From: Acaryochloris sp. CCMEE 5410
GTDB lineage: Bacteria; Cyanobacteriota; Cyanobacteriia; Thermosynechococcales; Thermosynechococcaceae
NCBI RefSeq assembly: GCF_000238775.2
Contig: NZ_AFEJ02000002.1
Span: 496,001-560,000, forward strand
Reading direction: 5' to 3'
DNA: 64,000 nt
Made by a program: the position numbers and the translations under genes. Positions 37,082 to 47,087 of the stretch are shown here, in pieces. How positions within the stretch are numbered: position 1 is the first letter of the stretch; every line of letters starts with the position of its first letter. Below the pieces are notes generated by a model. It was not told the origin of the DNA. It did no database searches and saw only the letters and a program-made list of their open reading frames with translations.

Positions 37082-38279
37082 GTGCTCGACCACACTGAAT
37101 TAGATAGGTAAGCTAGAAACAATCTAGCTGTTTTTAGCCAACCAATCATGCCTGATAAATATATTGTGACGCTAACGCCTGAAGAACGCAGTGAGCTGAT
37201 GCAACTCACCCGACGTGGAACCTTGTCAGCGCGAAAAATGAAACGAGCCCAGATTTTGATGTTGGCAGATAAGGGACACAAAGACGACACCATTACTCAA
37301 ATGCTCAATGCAGGCATCTCTACCGTGCATCGTACTCGCCAGAAATTTGTGGAAGGTGGTGTGGAGTTCGCCCTCAATGAGCGTCCCAGGCCAGGGGGGC
37401 AAAAGAAGCTCGATAGCAAAGCAGAGGCCTTGCTCATTGCGACAGCTTGTAGCGACCCACCTACCGGTTGTTGCCGGTGGACCATGCAGCTATTGGCAGA
37501 ACGGCTAGTTGAACTCAACGTCGTCGAAAGCCTATCGGATGAAACGGTGCGACGCACGCTCGAAAAAAACAGCTTAAGCCGTGGCTAAAAGAGCAGTGGT
37601 GTTTTTCTACTGTAGGCGCAGACTTTGTTTGGCGGATGGAGAACGTTCTAGATTTGTATGCCCAACCCTACCATCCTGAGGAGCCTGTTGTTTGTTTTGA
37701 TGAACGGCCTTGCCAACTGATTGGCGAAACCCGGGTGCCCCGTCCACCAAAGCCCGGTCGTCCCCAACGCTACGACCATGAATATGAGCGCAAGGGCACT
37801 TGTAATATATTTGGCTTTTTCAACCGCTTAAAAGTTGGCGACATTTGAAGGTGACTGAGCATCGAAAAAGTGAGGACTTTGGGGTGTGCATGCAGTATCT
37901 AGTAGATGGTCTGTTTCCTGATGCTCAACAAGTGCACGTTGTCTTAGACAATCTCAACACCCATACTCCCGCTGCACTCTACAAAACCTTCAACCTGATG
38001 AAGCTTTGAGGATTCTCAGTCGCATCCAGTTTCACTACACTCCAAAACATGGCAGTTGGCTCAATATGGTTGAGTTTGAGTTTCGGCTCTTTCTAGGCAG
38101 TGCTTAAATCGACGAATTCCTGATATTGAAAAACTCCGGCATGAGGTCACCGCATGGGAACAAAGGCGTAACCGAGATAAAACGACGGTTAATTGGTTAT
38201 TTACAGTGGATGATGCACGAACTAAACTCAGCCGACTCTATCCCCAAACTACCCTGTCATAATCACTGTGGTGAAGCAC
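37082..38279 (+). mobile_element. IS630-family insertion sequence at a TA target
   Basis: The left end GTGCTCGACCACACTGA and the inverse of the right end GTGCTTCACCACAGTGA (ending at 38279) agree except at three positions. TA is duplicated at 37080-37081 and 38280-38281, the expected IS630/Tc1 target. Length is 1198 bp. Removing the element and one TA restores an uninterrupted frame in the host gene on the opposite strand. Confidence 0.9.
37148..38263 (+). pseudogene. IS630-family transposase, multiply frameshifted
   Basis: The N-terminal part (KYIVTLTPEERSELMQLTRR, then MKRAQILMLADKG) is the helix-turn-helix region. The catalytic part follows with Asp in CFDERPCQL, Asp in VVLDNLNTH and Glu in SWLNMVEFE. 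The frame changes near 37580, 37845 and again near 38000-38110. The first 147 codons are intact and could still yield a DNA-binding fragment. Confidence 0.85.
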
Positions 38280-38537
38280 TAGTGCTAAAGGGAGCAGTCT
38301 AGAAACAGGACGTCGGATTCGCCGCCGGAAGATAAGCAAGAGCAGCGCCAGCGCCCCTATTGCAAATAATGTTGCAGCCTGCATCAAGGATGGCAACGAT
38401 CTCAACCCATTCCAATCCAACCAAGCAGGGACAGACTGCTGCCGCCAGACAGCGATCAGATAGGCCAAAGCAAGTCCAAATTCTAGGCCAATAAGGAGCC
38501 ATAGCCCAAATCGCAATCGTTTTGGCAGCATCTTCAA
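38280..38537 (-). pseudogene. N-terminal part of the membrane-protein gene split by IS630
   Basis: Starts MKMLPKRLRFGLWLLIG at 38537. Two hydrophobic helices are visible (LRFGLWLLIGLEFGLALAYL and LMQAATLFAIGALALLLLIF) before an arginine-rich FRRRIRRPVSRLLPLAL that runs into the IS end. Joined across the TA site it reads LPLALASLCLYGG, continuing in the fragment at 36666-37081. No known family was recognised. Confidence 0.85.
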
Positions 38538-38626
38538 TTGATTAGCGAGGAGTGAGGGAATGATCAGGACTCATTGATCTAAGGATGTGAGTCCTCAGAA
38601 GCGGCATTAAGGAGTGTTTTTCGGAA

Positions 38627-40690
38627 TTAACCGACCAATCCAGGAAGCAGTAAAAAGTTGAAGACCAACCCCAGAACGATGAAAAATCCGCCAAAACTGA
38701 AAGACCAAAACCGATGATAGCTATTGATCACACGCCCGCCATCTGTTCTGAGTTGGATAAGATCCATCCAGGGGGCAATACTGCGACGGAACCATCCCGT
38801 TGTGCCCACCTGGGTTCCAATCAAGTCCTTGACTTGAGACATACCAAATAGGAAGTTGCCGATCGGCCCAAAGCGAGAGGAGTAGCGGAGAAATAACATG
38901 CCGCTTTTATCTTGCAGTTTCAAATCTGAACCAAATTTATAGCCCGCATCTCCACGCCCAATCAGTTGACCTTCAAGCTGCACGGGTTGCCCACGCAGGG
39001 GACTGGCATAAGGATCCGACATCAGGGTTAAGATATCCCGTTCAGGAGCCTGACCAAAGTTGGGATACATGATGAAGGTTTTAGCGAGAATACCGATCCC
39101 TAAACCGATCAGCATTAACGAAATGGGATTTGTTCCGACGGCAAGTCCTAGAATCAGACCCACCCCTAAGCCAATAAATTCGGCCCCATAGAGCAATAAA
39201 TCTAGGAAGAAGTGGCTATAGAGGCGTTGCTTATTTAAATGGCGACCTTCTCCCACGACTCGGCCCATATCAAACTCAATATCCAAACCCAGTTGCTCCG
39301 CGTAGGTACTCAAGGCTCGAACGCGTTTACCCGTGAGGGGGTGGGTGGATTGCAGCTCCATCCAAAACGCCCAGGGGTTGAATAGATCCCACAAAAAGAC
39401 ACGACCAATTTTGCTGCTATCTGAAGCGACTCGATAGGCCGTGCCGGAGGAGGTCGCCGCTTTGGCATCGTAGATCCCCAAAGCTCGGGTTCCTTCCAGT
39501 AAACGGCTAGGCTCTTTGGAACGTTGACCTTCTTCGACAATTCCGTAGGCAATTTTGACTAAAGCTCGGGATAAGGCATTGGGGTTGCCAGTTACTTCTG
39601 CCGCAAAGTGATCGGCAAAATACTCCCGAGTTCGGGATAGGTATAAGACCAGATAGGTGCCAATGATGTAGAAGACATAGGCTGAGATCGCAGCGGCTTG
39701 CAAAGCATCTTTTCCTTTACTGCTTCCCCCTCTACGTCCTGCTCGGCTGGCAAAGGTGTAAATCAAATAAGTGATCTGCACCAAAGTAGAGGCCAAGGTC
39801 ATGACCGCAAAATCCCAGTGGACGATGTGGCCTAACTCATGGGCATAGACCGTCGCCACTTCGTCTTCATCTAGGTAGGTGAATAATCCTCGACTTACGA
39901 CGAGCCGTGCACTGTTAGGCAGAGAACCGTAGGTAAAGGCGGTGGGATTTTGATCTTCAATCATGCCTAAACGAGGCATCTTCAGATTCTTCTCAGTACA
40001 AATTCTCTGCAAAATTTGGCTGGTTTCGGGACTGAGATGTTCTAGCTCTCCCAGGGTGATCCAATGGGTGCCATAAAGCCACCGCTGGGTCCAATCCATG
40101 AGAAAGGGTGAAAAGAAGAAAACCGCTGCATTAATAACAAGAGTCAAAATAACGGCAGCTCCAAGTCCCAAGCCTGGATTATCACTTTCCGTGATCAAAA
40201 AGACGCCCAAGACGAGGACAAGCACCATCCCAAACAGCAGGCTTATGGTAATTCCAGAAGCCAAACTGAGATTTCCACCAATACCAACCATTGCCAGTTT
40301 CATCCCACCGAAAGACCGGGACTTTTGGCTAAATTCTGGACTAGGTTGACTAGGTTCTGGACTAGGAACAGAAGTCTCTGCCGTAGCGGATGCCGTAGCG
40401 GTTGGAATTTGATTCTCCTGGTCTTGCTGTAACTGAGGCAAGACCTGATTAGCCCATTCCTGAACTTGGGCAATGGGACTGGTAGCAAGAGGCTGGCAGA
40501 GCATCAAAGCTTGTTCGAGTTGACCACAGCTCTGATGAGCCATGATCAGATACATTTGGGCCTGCACATGGACAGAACTTCCTGGAGTGGCAGCTTGCCA
40601 CACACGCTCTAAAATCTGGATAGCCTGGGACTGTTGTCCTTGTTGGTGTGCGGCAATTCCAGCTTTTAAGTCTTCCTGTAGTGAGGCCAT
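38627..40690 (-). CDS. M48-family (HtpX-like) membrane zinc protease with N-terminal TPR-like region
   Basis: 687 residues. The first ~90 look like TPR helices (AGIAAHQQGQQSQAIQILER). A Pro/Ser/Ala linker and helices at ~140-195 follow, then the protease domain with HELGH at 283-287 and the third ligand in EYFADHFAA near 356. HtpX-type proteases degrade damaged membrane proteins. The C-terminal ~200 residues contain more helices and a soluble part (DILTLMSDPYASPLRGQPV) not found in short HtpX proteins; it may be a substrate or regulatory domain. This architecture is known from cyanobacteria. The ATG at 40690 precedes the first TPR-like helix. Confidence 0.9.
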   Translation of the reverse strand: MASLQEDLKAGIAAHQQGQQSQAIQILERVWQAATPGSSVHVQAQMYLIMAHQSCGQLEQALMLCQPLATSPIAQVQEWANQVLPQLQQDQENQIPTATASATAETSVPSPEPSQPSPEFSQKSRSFGGMKLAMVGIGGNLSLASGITISLLFGMVLVLVLGVFLITESDNPGLGLGAAVILTLVINAAVFFFSPFLMDWTQRWLYGTHWITLGELEHLSPETSQILQRICTEKNLKMPRLGMIEDQNPTAFTYGSLPNSARLVVSRGLFTYLDEDEVATVYAHELGHIVHWDFAVMTLASTLVQITYLIYTFASRAGRRGGSSKGKDALQAAAISAYVFYIIGTYLVLYLSRTREYFADHFAAEVTGNPNALSRALVKIAYGIVEEGQRSKEPSRLLEGTRALGIYDAKAATSSGTAYRVASDSSKIGRVFLWDLFNPWAFWMELQSTHPLTGKRVRALSTYAEQLGLDIEFDMGRVVGEGRHLNKQRLYSHFFLDLLLYGAEFIGLGVGLILGLAVGTNPISLMLIGLGIGILAKTFIMYPNFGQAPERDILTLMSDPYASPLRGQPVQLEGQLIGRGDAGYKFGSDLKLQDKSGMLFLRYSSRFGPIGNFLFGMSQVKDLIGTQVGTTGWFRRSIAPWMDLIQLRTDGGRVINSYHRFWSFSFGGFFIVLGLVFNFLLLPGLVG

Positions 40691-40948
40691 AAACAGCTCC
40701 TTGCTTTGTAAACGGCTATAGATAAACCGAGAGCAGTTAAACGAAATTCAGCTTACCAGTATTTTTAGAGGTGTGTAGTGACTTAACCCCTAGTCAAATA
40801 AAAAAATTTGTGCAAGGGATTGGATAGCTTTAGAGAATCAAGGAAGATCTCCTTAAATGATTCTCTTTCCATTCCTAAGCTAACAAGTTAGCTCTAGATG
40901 AGGTGGAATGTCCAAATCCTTGGGTTTAACAGTGAGGACTAGGATTAA

Positions 40949-42610
40949 TCAGGCTGGCTGCAAATCGGGACTAGGAGCAGATTCAGCAAGTTGAGCGACC
41001 AAGGTGACATCAAATTCGGCTTCAAAACAAGCCTTTTTCATATCTAAGCTCCATAGTTCTAAAGCACAGTCATCGTCGGCTTGACTGGCTTGAAGATGGA
41101 GGGTGATGGTATCTTCTTCAATTTCACAATGCAGGGATTCAATGGCACCGATTTGTCGTCGATCTAATGCGACCGCTAACTTCAGGATGGCGCTGAGCTG
41201 ATCGACAATCCGACGTTGGGTTTTATTCACTAAGTTCTGATAATTCTCATGCTTTTTCTTGGGGGGGCCTTTGCGGTGATACCGAGCTAGGTTAGCAATA
41301 ATTTCTACTTCGGCATCGGTATAACCCAACAAACCGCCATGACGAATTAAGTAATAGGAATGCTTATGGTGGGCGGAATGGCTGATGTAATGCCCACAAT
41401 TATGCAAAATAGCGGCGGCCCACAGTGAATGGCGTTCATCTATTCCCCAATCATGGAGTGCGCCGTGGGTCTGATCAAATAAAGCAACGGCAAAATCAGC
41501 GATTCGTTCAGCTGTCGCCAGTTCCACATGATACTGATGGGCCAAGTTCAAAACGCTACGCTCTCGCACGGACCCCTGGTAGCGGAGGCGATCTTCGATT
41601 AAGCCTTGCTTCATCATCCAGTCCACCACAATGCCTTCCCGTAGGGCTCGTTCACAGGTGGTAATGGAGTCTAATTTCAGCAGGGTCATTGTTTCAGCCA
41701 AAATCACGGCCCCGGCTAAAATAATTTCTGCGCGCCGCTCAGTCATGCCAGGCATTTTGCAGCGCTCTTCGTAATTGAACTTTCGTAACTTGCGAATCAG
41801 TTCGTTTAGGTCATCCAGGGTGAGGACATGGCCATGAAGAGAGGTGGGACAGGCTCCCATCACTTCGCAGGCATGGAGTTTGAGAATACTTTCAATGGTG
41901 CCGGAGGTCCCAATAAGGGTTGGAATCTCGCCAGGGGAAAGATGGGAATGCAACTCTTCAACAGGCCATTCCAACATCCCTCTGACGAAGGCCTGTAATC
42001 GTTCAAATTCGCGAGTACTGACTGGATCGGTGGTGATATATTCCTCAGTTAGCCTTACCGCACCTACTTTAGTGCTGCTGAGGGAGCGAGGATCTTGGCC
42101 ATCCCCTAAAATTAGCTCGGTGGATCCACCGCCAATATCAATGATGACGTGGGGTTTTTTATTAAATTCGATGCCCGACAAAACCCCAAGATATATTCGA
42201 CGAGCTTCTTCTGGACCGGAAATAACATTAATTTTGAGGCCGAGTTCAGATTCAACGGCACGAATAAAGGTCCGACCATTGAGGGCTTCCCGGACAGCAC
42301 TGGTGGCAACCGCCTGAATCTGCTCGACTTTACAGGCTGCGGCCACTTCTTGGCAGCGACGAAGAGCGGCAATTGCTCTTGCGATCGCATCGGGATGCAG
42401 CTTCCCAGTATCTTTGCTTCCTTCCCCTAAGCGAACGGTACTTTTTTCGGTATCAATAATATTAAATGCTGGAATTTCAGGGTTAACTTTCACCACAACC
42501 ATGTGGATTGAATTGGTTCCCACATCAATAGCAGCAATGGTTTGCATGGCTCGTTTGGCCCCTGGATGATTCTGTTCAAAACTGTATGCGGATTTGGGGA
42601 CAGTGGTCAA
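40949..42610 (-). CDS. ppx: Exopolyphosphatase / guanosine pentaphosphatase (Ppx/GppA family)
   Basis: 553 residues of the ASKHA-fold phosphatase family that hydrolyses polyphosphate and/or pppGpp. The phosphate-1 loop reads AAIDVGTNSIHMVVV. ATSAVREALNG, the catalytic Glu region in ISGPEEARRIYLG, the glycine loop IDIGGGSTELI and IGTSGTIESIL are all present. A C-terminal HD-like helical domain (ILHNCGHYISHSAHHKHS) marks the long Ppx form. An in-frame ATG at codon 22 (MQTIAAIDVG) starts right at the conserved domain and could be the true start (position 42547). The gene stands alone. Confidence 0.93.
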   Translation of the reverse strand: MTTVPKSAYSFEQNHPGAKRAMQTIAAIDVGTNSIHMVVVKVNPEIPAFNIIDTEKSTVRLGEGSKDTGKLHPDAIARAIAALRRCQEVAAACKVEQIQAVATSAVREALNGRTFIRAVESELGLKINVISGPEEARRIYLGVLSGIEFNKKPHVIIDIGGGSTELILGDGQDPRSLSSTKVGAVRLTEEYITTDPVSTREFERLQAFVRGMLEWPVEELHSHLSPGEIPTLIGTSGTIESILKLHACEVMGACPTSLHGHVLTLDDLNELIRKLRKFNYEERCKMPGMTERRAEIILAGAVILAETMTLLKLDSITTCERALREGIVVDWMMKQGLIEDRLRYQGSVRERSVLNLAHQYHVELATAERIADFAVALFDQTHGALHDWGIDERHSLWAAAILHNCGHYISHSAHHKHSYYLIRHGGLLGYTDAEVEIIANLARYHRKGPPKKKHENYQNLVNKTQRRIVDQLSAILKLAVALDRRQIGAIESLHCEIEEDTITLHLQASQADDDCALELWSLDMKKACFEAEFDVTLVAQLAESAPSPDLQPA

Positions 42611-43197
42611 CGGGGTTTGAATCTCTGCAATAGATTGGCATCTATCTTTAAATCAGAGGATTAGGGATTTTAAGTGATGCAGAAGCCCTTATCTAAAGCT
42701 GAATTATGCATTATTTTTACCTGTACTGATGGCCATTGCCTTCAATATTTCACTTTTCAAAAGCAATGATTCCTAAAGAAGCTCTATGTCATTAAACCTC
42801 TGACTTTAACCAACTCAGAACGATGCCTAGGATTATCTATATTTTTAATTTTTGCAATTTAAAACAAAAAATAAATGAGAAAATATTATTCTTGCACATG
42901 AAAATACCTCAAATACAGAAAAATAATTCAATGATTTACATCACCAAAAATCTTGAGAATAATCACCCTCAGATTAAATTATTTAATTCATATTGATTTC
43001 AGATTATCGAGCTAAAAGCAGAGTTAAATCAACCGAAATATTCTCAGCGTGTAAAAGTCTTTAAAATTGAGTTTTAGCTATCTAAAATGGATGGCTGTGG
43101 CAGTAGTGCCTAAACGTCAATCTAGTCCTCTACTGTGAATACTGAAAGTGCTTGTAGTTTTTATTTAAACATTTGCACATCAGTAAGCTTGGAGTTC
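42611..43197. other. Intergenic AT-rich stretch, no gene seen
   Basis: About 590 bases between the ppx start and an IS1 element. A+T is very high from 42830 to 43080. No long frame, tRNA or clear hairpin was found. The last 8 bases (43190-43197) are the left copy of the IS1 target duplication. Confidence 0.45.
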
Positions 43198-44262
43198 GGC
43201 ACTGGTCTACTAACAGGGCACATACCTAAACCCTTTATTGGTGAGGAGTTCTAGTGTGCTCAACGGACGAGAACAAAATCCCATCTCCATTGCTGGTGTG
43301 GTCTGCTTACTGAGCCCCCAATGGGGTCTAACCCAGTTATGAATCAGGCGTTGTACATCTAGCACTCGCTGTAACCCCGACCGCTTCTTAGCGTAGAGAT
43401 TCTGCCGTCTTCGATAAGCACTACATCGTCTCCTCAAGGCAGCATTGTGAGCCTCATTATGATTGGCATGGACCTCAGACCCTAGACTGATAGCGGTAAA
43501 GGGATGCTCTGCTTTCACCCACTCTACTCGCCGATTCCCCTGAGACCCTTTAACTTCATCGCGACTTCTAACCCCTCTCGCCAAACCTTGCGATGCCCAT
43601 AGTCAGGATGACACTCCTCACCATTGAGATAGACATTGGCGAGCTTCCAAAGTTCTTGTCCATAACGCCTCTCACCATCGGTAAACCATCGAATCCCATC
43701 ACAGGCTTTGACCCACTCCCAAGCTGAGTAAACGCCATTTGCAAAAAGTTGTGCATCCTTGAGGCCAGCTTGTGCTGTCAACCAATAGCGGCTTTCGCGT
43801 TCAAGGAAATGGATGGTCCAGCCCTGGGATTGGCTGGGGGGAAGATTTTGCCTACACGCGTGTAAACTTCATCCCCTTCTACCGTCACATCAGAGGCTGC
43901 TGGTGCGGGAGGTGACCAGTTCTGTGCTTGGTCTGCTAGGCGTTTTTCCCAACGCATAATGGTGGTATGAGATTTACCGAAAGTTCGACCTGCAGCACGA
44001 ATACCCATCCCTTCGGTGCGAGCTTTGATGGCATAGCTCACTACTGAACTAGCGGTGCGTAAGCGAGCCATTGGGTACCCGTGCGTTCGTTGAAACGCCG
44101 ATTGCAATCCTTACACTGATATCGCTGGACTAATGTCCCATCTTGCAGGCTATCAAAGCCGCGCTTTAGGATCTTCTCGCTTAGACAATATGGGCATTCC
44201 ATTGATCTACATTAGGTTGCGTCGGAAGCATTATAGCTAGATCCTGCTAACAGACCAGTGCC
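43198..44262 (-). mobile_element. IS1-family insertion sequence with 8-bp target duplication
   Basis: The left end GGCACTGGTCTACTAACAGG and the inverse of the right end (GGCACTGGTCTGTTAGCAGG) differ at three bases. TGGAGTTC lies outside both ends (43190-43197 and 44263-44270). At 1065 bp it is longer than classical IS1 (~770 bp). It lies between ppx and an unknown gene, in non-coding DNA. Confidence 0.9.
43210..44202 (-). pseudogene. IS1-family transposase, frameshifted
   Basis: The natural start MECPYCLSEK at 44202 opens a zinc-finger-like pair (CPYC, and a CKDCNRRF pair ~25 residues later), followed by the helix-turn-helix GMGIRAAGRTFGKSHTTIMR. The catalytic half has VEGDEVYTRV, WFTDGERRYG, and SEVHANHNEAHNAALRRR with the H-N-x-E signature. 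It closes TTPAMEMGF. Frames change near 44130-44090, 43840-43770 and 43560, so the ~320 codons are not continuous. Some IS1 elements use one programmed frameshift, but several are present here. Confidence 0.82.
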
Positions 44263-44460
44263 TGGAGTTCTCAGGGGCATTAACCAGATTAATGCTTTGT
44301 TAGCAATGCCTTAAAAAGACGTAAATAACAAGTAAAAAACTTAAGATTTAAGTTTCAAGAGAATATTATTCTCGATTTATTTCAGCTCTCGTTAATAACC
44401 GCTCTATTCCATGATCTTCACTGAAGATCGTTGATCGACAATCACATAAAGGACATTCTT

Positions 44461-45141
44461 ATGCTACTTTCAACCTTCGAACTCCTTCTCAAGGATATTA
44501 CACCTGCAGAAGGGAATATATCCAACTCAAACCGAAAAATTTTGCAGGGATATTTTCTGACTGTTTCCAATCCTAATAACTTTGATGTGTTATTGCGTTT
44601 GAAATTTAATGCCACCACACCTGCCCTGGATACCAGTAATCTAATTGTGATTCGAGATACGGGTGGTTCTAATGATTTTGGCACCTTGGACGCTGATAAT
44701 TGTTATGACTTTGGCCTCAGAGCCAATGATACAGGCCTAATCATTTTGCAGCCTGATATTCTCACCCTTAACCCTAATGTCGATACCGTTGAATTTCGAG
44801 GTTATGTCGAAGTCTTCGTTCGGCAACGATTCCCATTCCCGGCATTGCTGAATCGCCAACTTCTATTTACCCCTGAGCATCGCGGTACGTTTCTGCCCAA
44901 TGCTGGCGAAACTGAATTTGACCAGCTTTTCACCGCAGTTCCCACTTCTACGGGAGCCAGTCTAATGGAGGTTGATTCTATCTTTACTGGGGGAGTTGGG
45001 ATTCCTTTACCGATTTCTCCTACGACGACCCCCGCATTGCCTAATGGCACTGGGGCAGACGTAGAAAGCCTTCAGCAAGCTTTAGCCATTATGTCCCAAA
45101 GTGTTAATGATCTAAGCCAACAGGTTAATGGGGTGAACTAG
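44461..45141 (+). CDS. Hypothetical beta-rich protein, 226 aa
   Basis: Not recognised. The start is taken as the ATG at 44461, with AAAGGAC about 8 bases upstream; an ATG at 44431 would add 10 residues without support. There is no signal peptide or membrane helix. The core (~residues 10-150) alternates short hydrophobic strands (GYFLTVSNPNNFDVLLRL, LIVIRDTGG, VEFRGYVEVFV), suggesting a beta sandwich. The tail is Pro/Thr-rich, with a short predicted coiled coil (LQQALAIMSQSVNDLSQQV) at the end, perhaps for oligomerisation. A likely terminator follows. It is flanked by IS1 and the LysR gene. Confidence 0.6.
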   Translation: MLLSTFELLLKDITPAEGNISNSNRKILQGYFLTVSNPNNFDVLLRLKFNATTPALDTSNLIVIRDTGGSNDFGTLDADNCYDFGLRANDTGLIILQPDILTLNPNVDTVEFRGYVEVFVRQRFPFPALLNRQLLFTPEHRGTFLPNAGETEFDQLFTAVPTSTGASLMEVDSIFTGGVGIPLPISPTTTPALPNGTGADVESLQQALAIMSQSVNDLSQQVNGVN

Positions 45142-45164
45142 CGGCAACCCGTTTCTAGAGCGCC

Positions 45165-45204
45165 AGCGGGGGCAAGAGCGCCTTTGTCCCCGCTATACGT
45201 TTTT
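45165..45204 (+). terminator. Probable terminator after the beta-rich hypothetical gene
   Basis: AGCGGGG (45165-45171) pairs with CCCCGCT (45188-45194), with further weak pairing inside; TTTTT follows at 45200-45204. It lies 24 bases after the stop codon. Confidence 0.65.
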
Positions 45205-45283
45205 CTGCGGTAAACAATCCTAGAGATCTAATGCCAAACTGCTAGATTCGTGATTCCAAATGATTCAAAGGTACTGACAAAAA

Positions 45284-46198
45284 TTACTTGAAATGCATCC
45301 AAGGCATCTCCGCATGATCTGTAACCGAGACGAGGTAATGCAGAAAGGTTTCAGCCACAACAGAGAGATGTTTACCGGATAAATAGGCCACGGACCATTG
45401 CTGCTCAATGGGAAAATGCTCGACATCTAGAATAGCGAGGTCGGTATATTCTCGACCATTGAGGGAATGGCGCGATAAAACTGAGATTCCTAGTCCCCCT
45501 GCGATCGCCTGTTTGATCGCCTCATTACTTCCGAGTTCTAGTTTGATTTCAACATTGACTTTATGTTTGTTGAAGAGGGCCTGAACGGCGTGGCGGGTTC
45601 CCGAGCCTGGCTCCCGCATAATAAAGCGCTGATTGTTAAGGGCAGAAATATCAATATTCTTTTGACCCACGAGGGGATGGGAAGGGGGGGCAACCACCAC
45701 AAGGGGATTTTTAATGACGGGCTGCACTTTGAGATCAATATGTTGGGGGGGATGACTGAGGATGTACAGATCATCTCGGTTTTCCATCATCCGCTTTTCC
45801 AGCTGGAGATGGTTGGTAATTTTTAAAGAAATATCAATGCCGGGATATTGATCACAAAAGTTACCCAACAAGCGGGGGACAAAATACTTGCAGGTGGTGA
45901 CAGTAGCAAGATGTAACTTCCCCTGGGTCATTCCTTGCAAATCACTGACAATCATCTCGAATTGATCTAGTTCTTCAAAGATGGATTGGCAGGTGGTAAA
46001 TAACCGATTACCCACTTCTGTTAAGTAGAGCTGTTTTCCCAACTTCTCGAATAAGGGGAAGCCAACTGTTTTAGAGAGCTGTTTAATCTGAATCGATACG
46101 GTAGGTTGGGTAAGATAGAGTTCTTCAGCGGCGCGGGTGAAGCTGCCGTGGCGGGCAGCAGTTTCAAACACTTTCAGTTGATGTAGAGTAGGCTGCAT
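45284..46198 (-). CDS. LysR-family regulator, CmpR/CcmR-like
   Basis: 304 residues. The winged helix-turn-helix spans 1-65 (LHQLKVFETAARHGSFTRAA, then LYLTQPTVSIQIKQLSKTVG). The effector domain has TVTTCKYFVPRLLGNFC, DDLYILSHPP, FIMREPGSGTRHAV, and GSNEAIKQAIAGGLGISVLS. This pattern strongly resembles CmpR and CcmR/NdhR, which control inorganic-carbon uptake genes in cyanobacteria in response to metabolites such as 2-phosphoglycolate. No bicarbonate transporter lies in the window, so the target genes are elsewhere or not shown. It is divergent from the ParA gene, ~180 bases away. Confidence 0.85.
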   Translation of the reverse strand: MQPTLHQLKVFETAARHGSFTRAAEELYLTQPTVSIQIKQLSKTVGFPLFEKLGKQLYLTEVGNRLFTTCQSIFEELDQFEMIVSDLQGMTQGKLHLATVTTCKYFVPRLLGNFCDQYPGIDISLKITNHLQLEKRMMENRDDLYILSHPPQHIDLKVQPVIKNPLVVVAPPSHPLVGQKNIDISALNNQRFIMREPGSGTRHAVQALFNKHKVNVEIKLELGSNEAIKQAIAGGLGISVLSRHSLNGREYTDLAILDVEHFPIEQQWSVAYLSGKHLSVVAETFLHYLVSVTDHAEMPWMHFK

Positions 46199-46376
46199 TG
46201 CGATCGCACAGAGGTATTTTGGATAGACTTTAGTCGTTGCCTAGCCCCATTGTAATAGATAATTGTCTATTCATCTAAGAAATATGTCCTCAGAGCAAGA
46301 GCACATCTGGGCTGTAAACGCCTACAAAAAAGGGGATTAGTAGTCAATAAAGCTGTATAGTCATCCCAGGAGTCTT

Positions 46377-47087
46377 TTGCAAGTTGCAAAATCGGAGCCT
46401 CCTGCTTACTATTGGCAATCATTAGTGGTGCCCAAGTTGCCTTCTAAATCTTCAAAAACTAAGGTTGTAGCAGTCCTTAATGGCAAAGGTGGTGTCGGTA
46501 AAACCACCACAGCTGTCAATCTCACAGCCGTATTTGCAGAAGCTCATCAAGTCCTCCTGATTGATGCCGATCCGCAAGGATCCGCCACATGGTGGACCCA
46601 GCGCGATACCAACTCCCTTAAATTCCAAGTCCAGTCTGGGACTAGCGCCAAAGAATTGAAAACTTTGCGCCGATCCAGTAAGCAAGAGCTAGTGGTCGTG
46701 GATACACCACCAGGACTGGAATCCGAGATTTTGAAAATGGTCATTCCTGTGGTTGACTATCTAGTGCTTCCTACGCCGCCTGCCCCAATGGAAATAGCCG
46801 TTCTCATTGAAACGGTGCGGACATTGGTCAAGCCATCCGGTGTGGCTCATCGGGTATTACTAACACGGGTCGACCCTCGAAGTTTGCGAGAAGCATTGGA
46901 TGCTCAAAATACATTGATGGAGTTAGGCATTCCGGCTTTTCATGCCTTTGTACGGAGCTATAAGGCCCATGAACGGGCAGCTTTAGAAGGACAGCCAATT
47001 ACACAATGGAAAGGGAAATATAGTAAAGAGGCAAAAGCAGATTATTGCCGCGTTGTTGATGAAATTAAGCGGGATTGGGAAAGTTAA
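46377..47087 (+). CDS. ParA-family ATPase, partner of an H1-like protein
   Basis: 236 residues. The deviant Walker A box is complete: [10 protein letters not shown], with the signature Lys37 and the Walker Lys42. [14 protein letters not shown] and VVVDTPPG form the rest of the site. ParA dimers bind DNA nonspecifically and position a cargo or partition complex. The start is a TTG at 46377 with a strong AGGAG 5 bases before it; no ATG fits. The stop overlaps the next ATG (TAATG), so the two proteins are made together. No ParB gene or parS-like repeats were seen, and the signature lysine argues against the carboxysome McdA type. An orphan positioning system is likely. Confidence 0.85.
   Translation: MQVAKSEPPAYYWQSLVVPKLPSKSSKTKVVAVLNGKGGVGKTTTAVNLTAVFAEAHQVLLIDADPQGSATWWTQRDTNSLKFQVQSGTSAKELKTLRRSSKQELVVVDTPPGLESEILKMVIPVVDYLVLPTPPAPMEIAVLIETVRTLVKPSGVAHRVLLTRVDPRSLREALDAQNTLMELGIPAFHAFVRSYKAHERAALEGQPITQWKGKYSKEAKADYCRVVDEIKRDWES

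Noticed and set aside
43198-44262. Reading the IS1 frameshifts as a single programmed -1 shift
   Set aside because: At least three frame changes are needed to join the recognisable parts, so one programmed event does not explain it.
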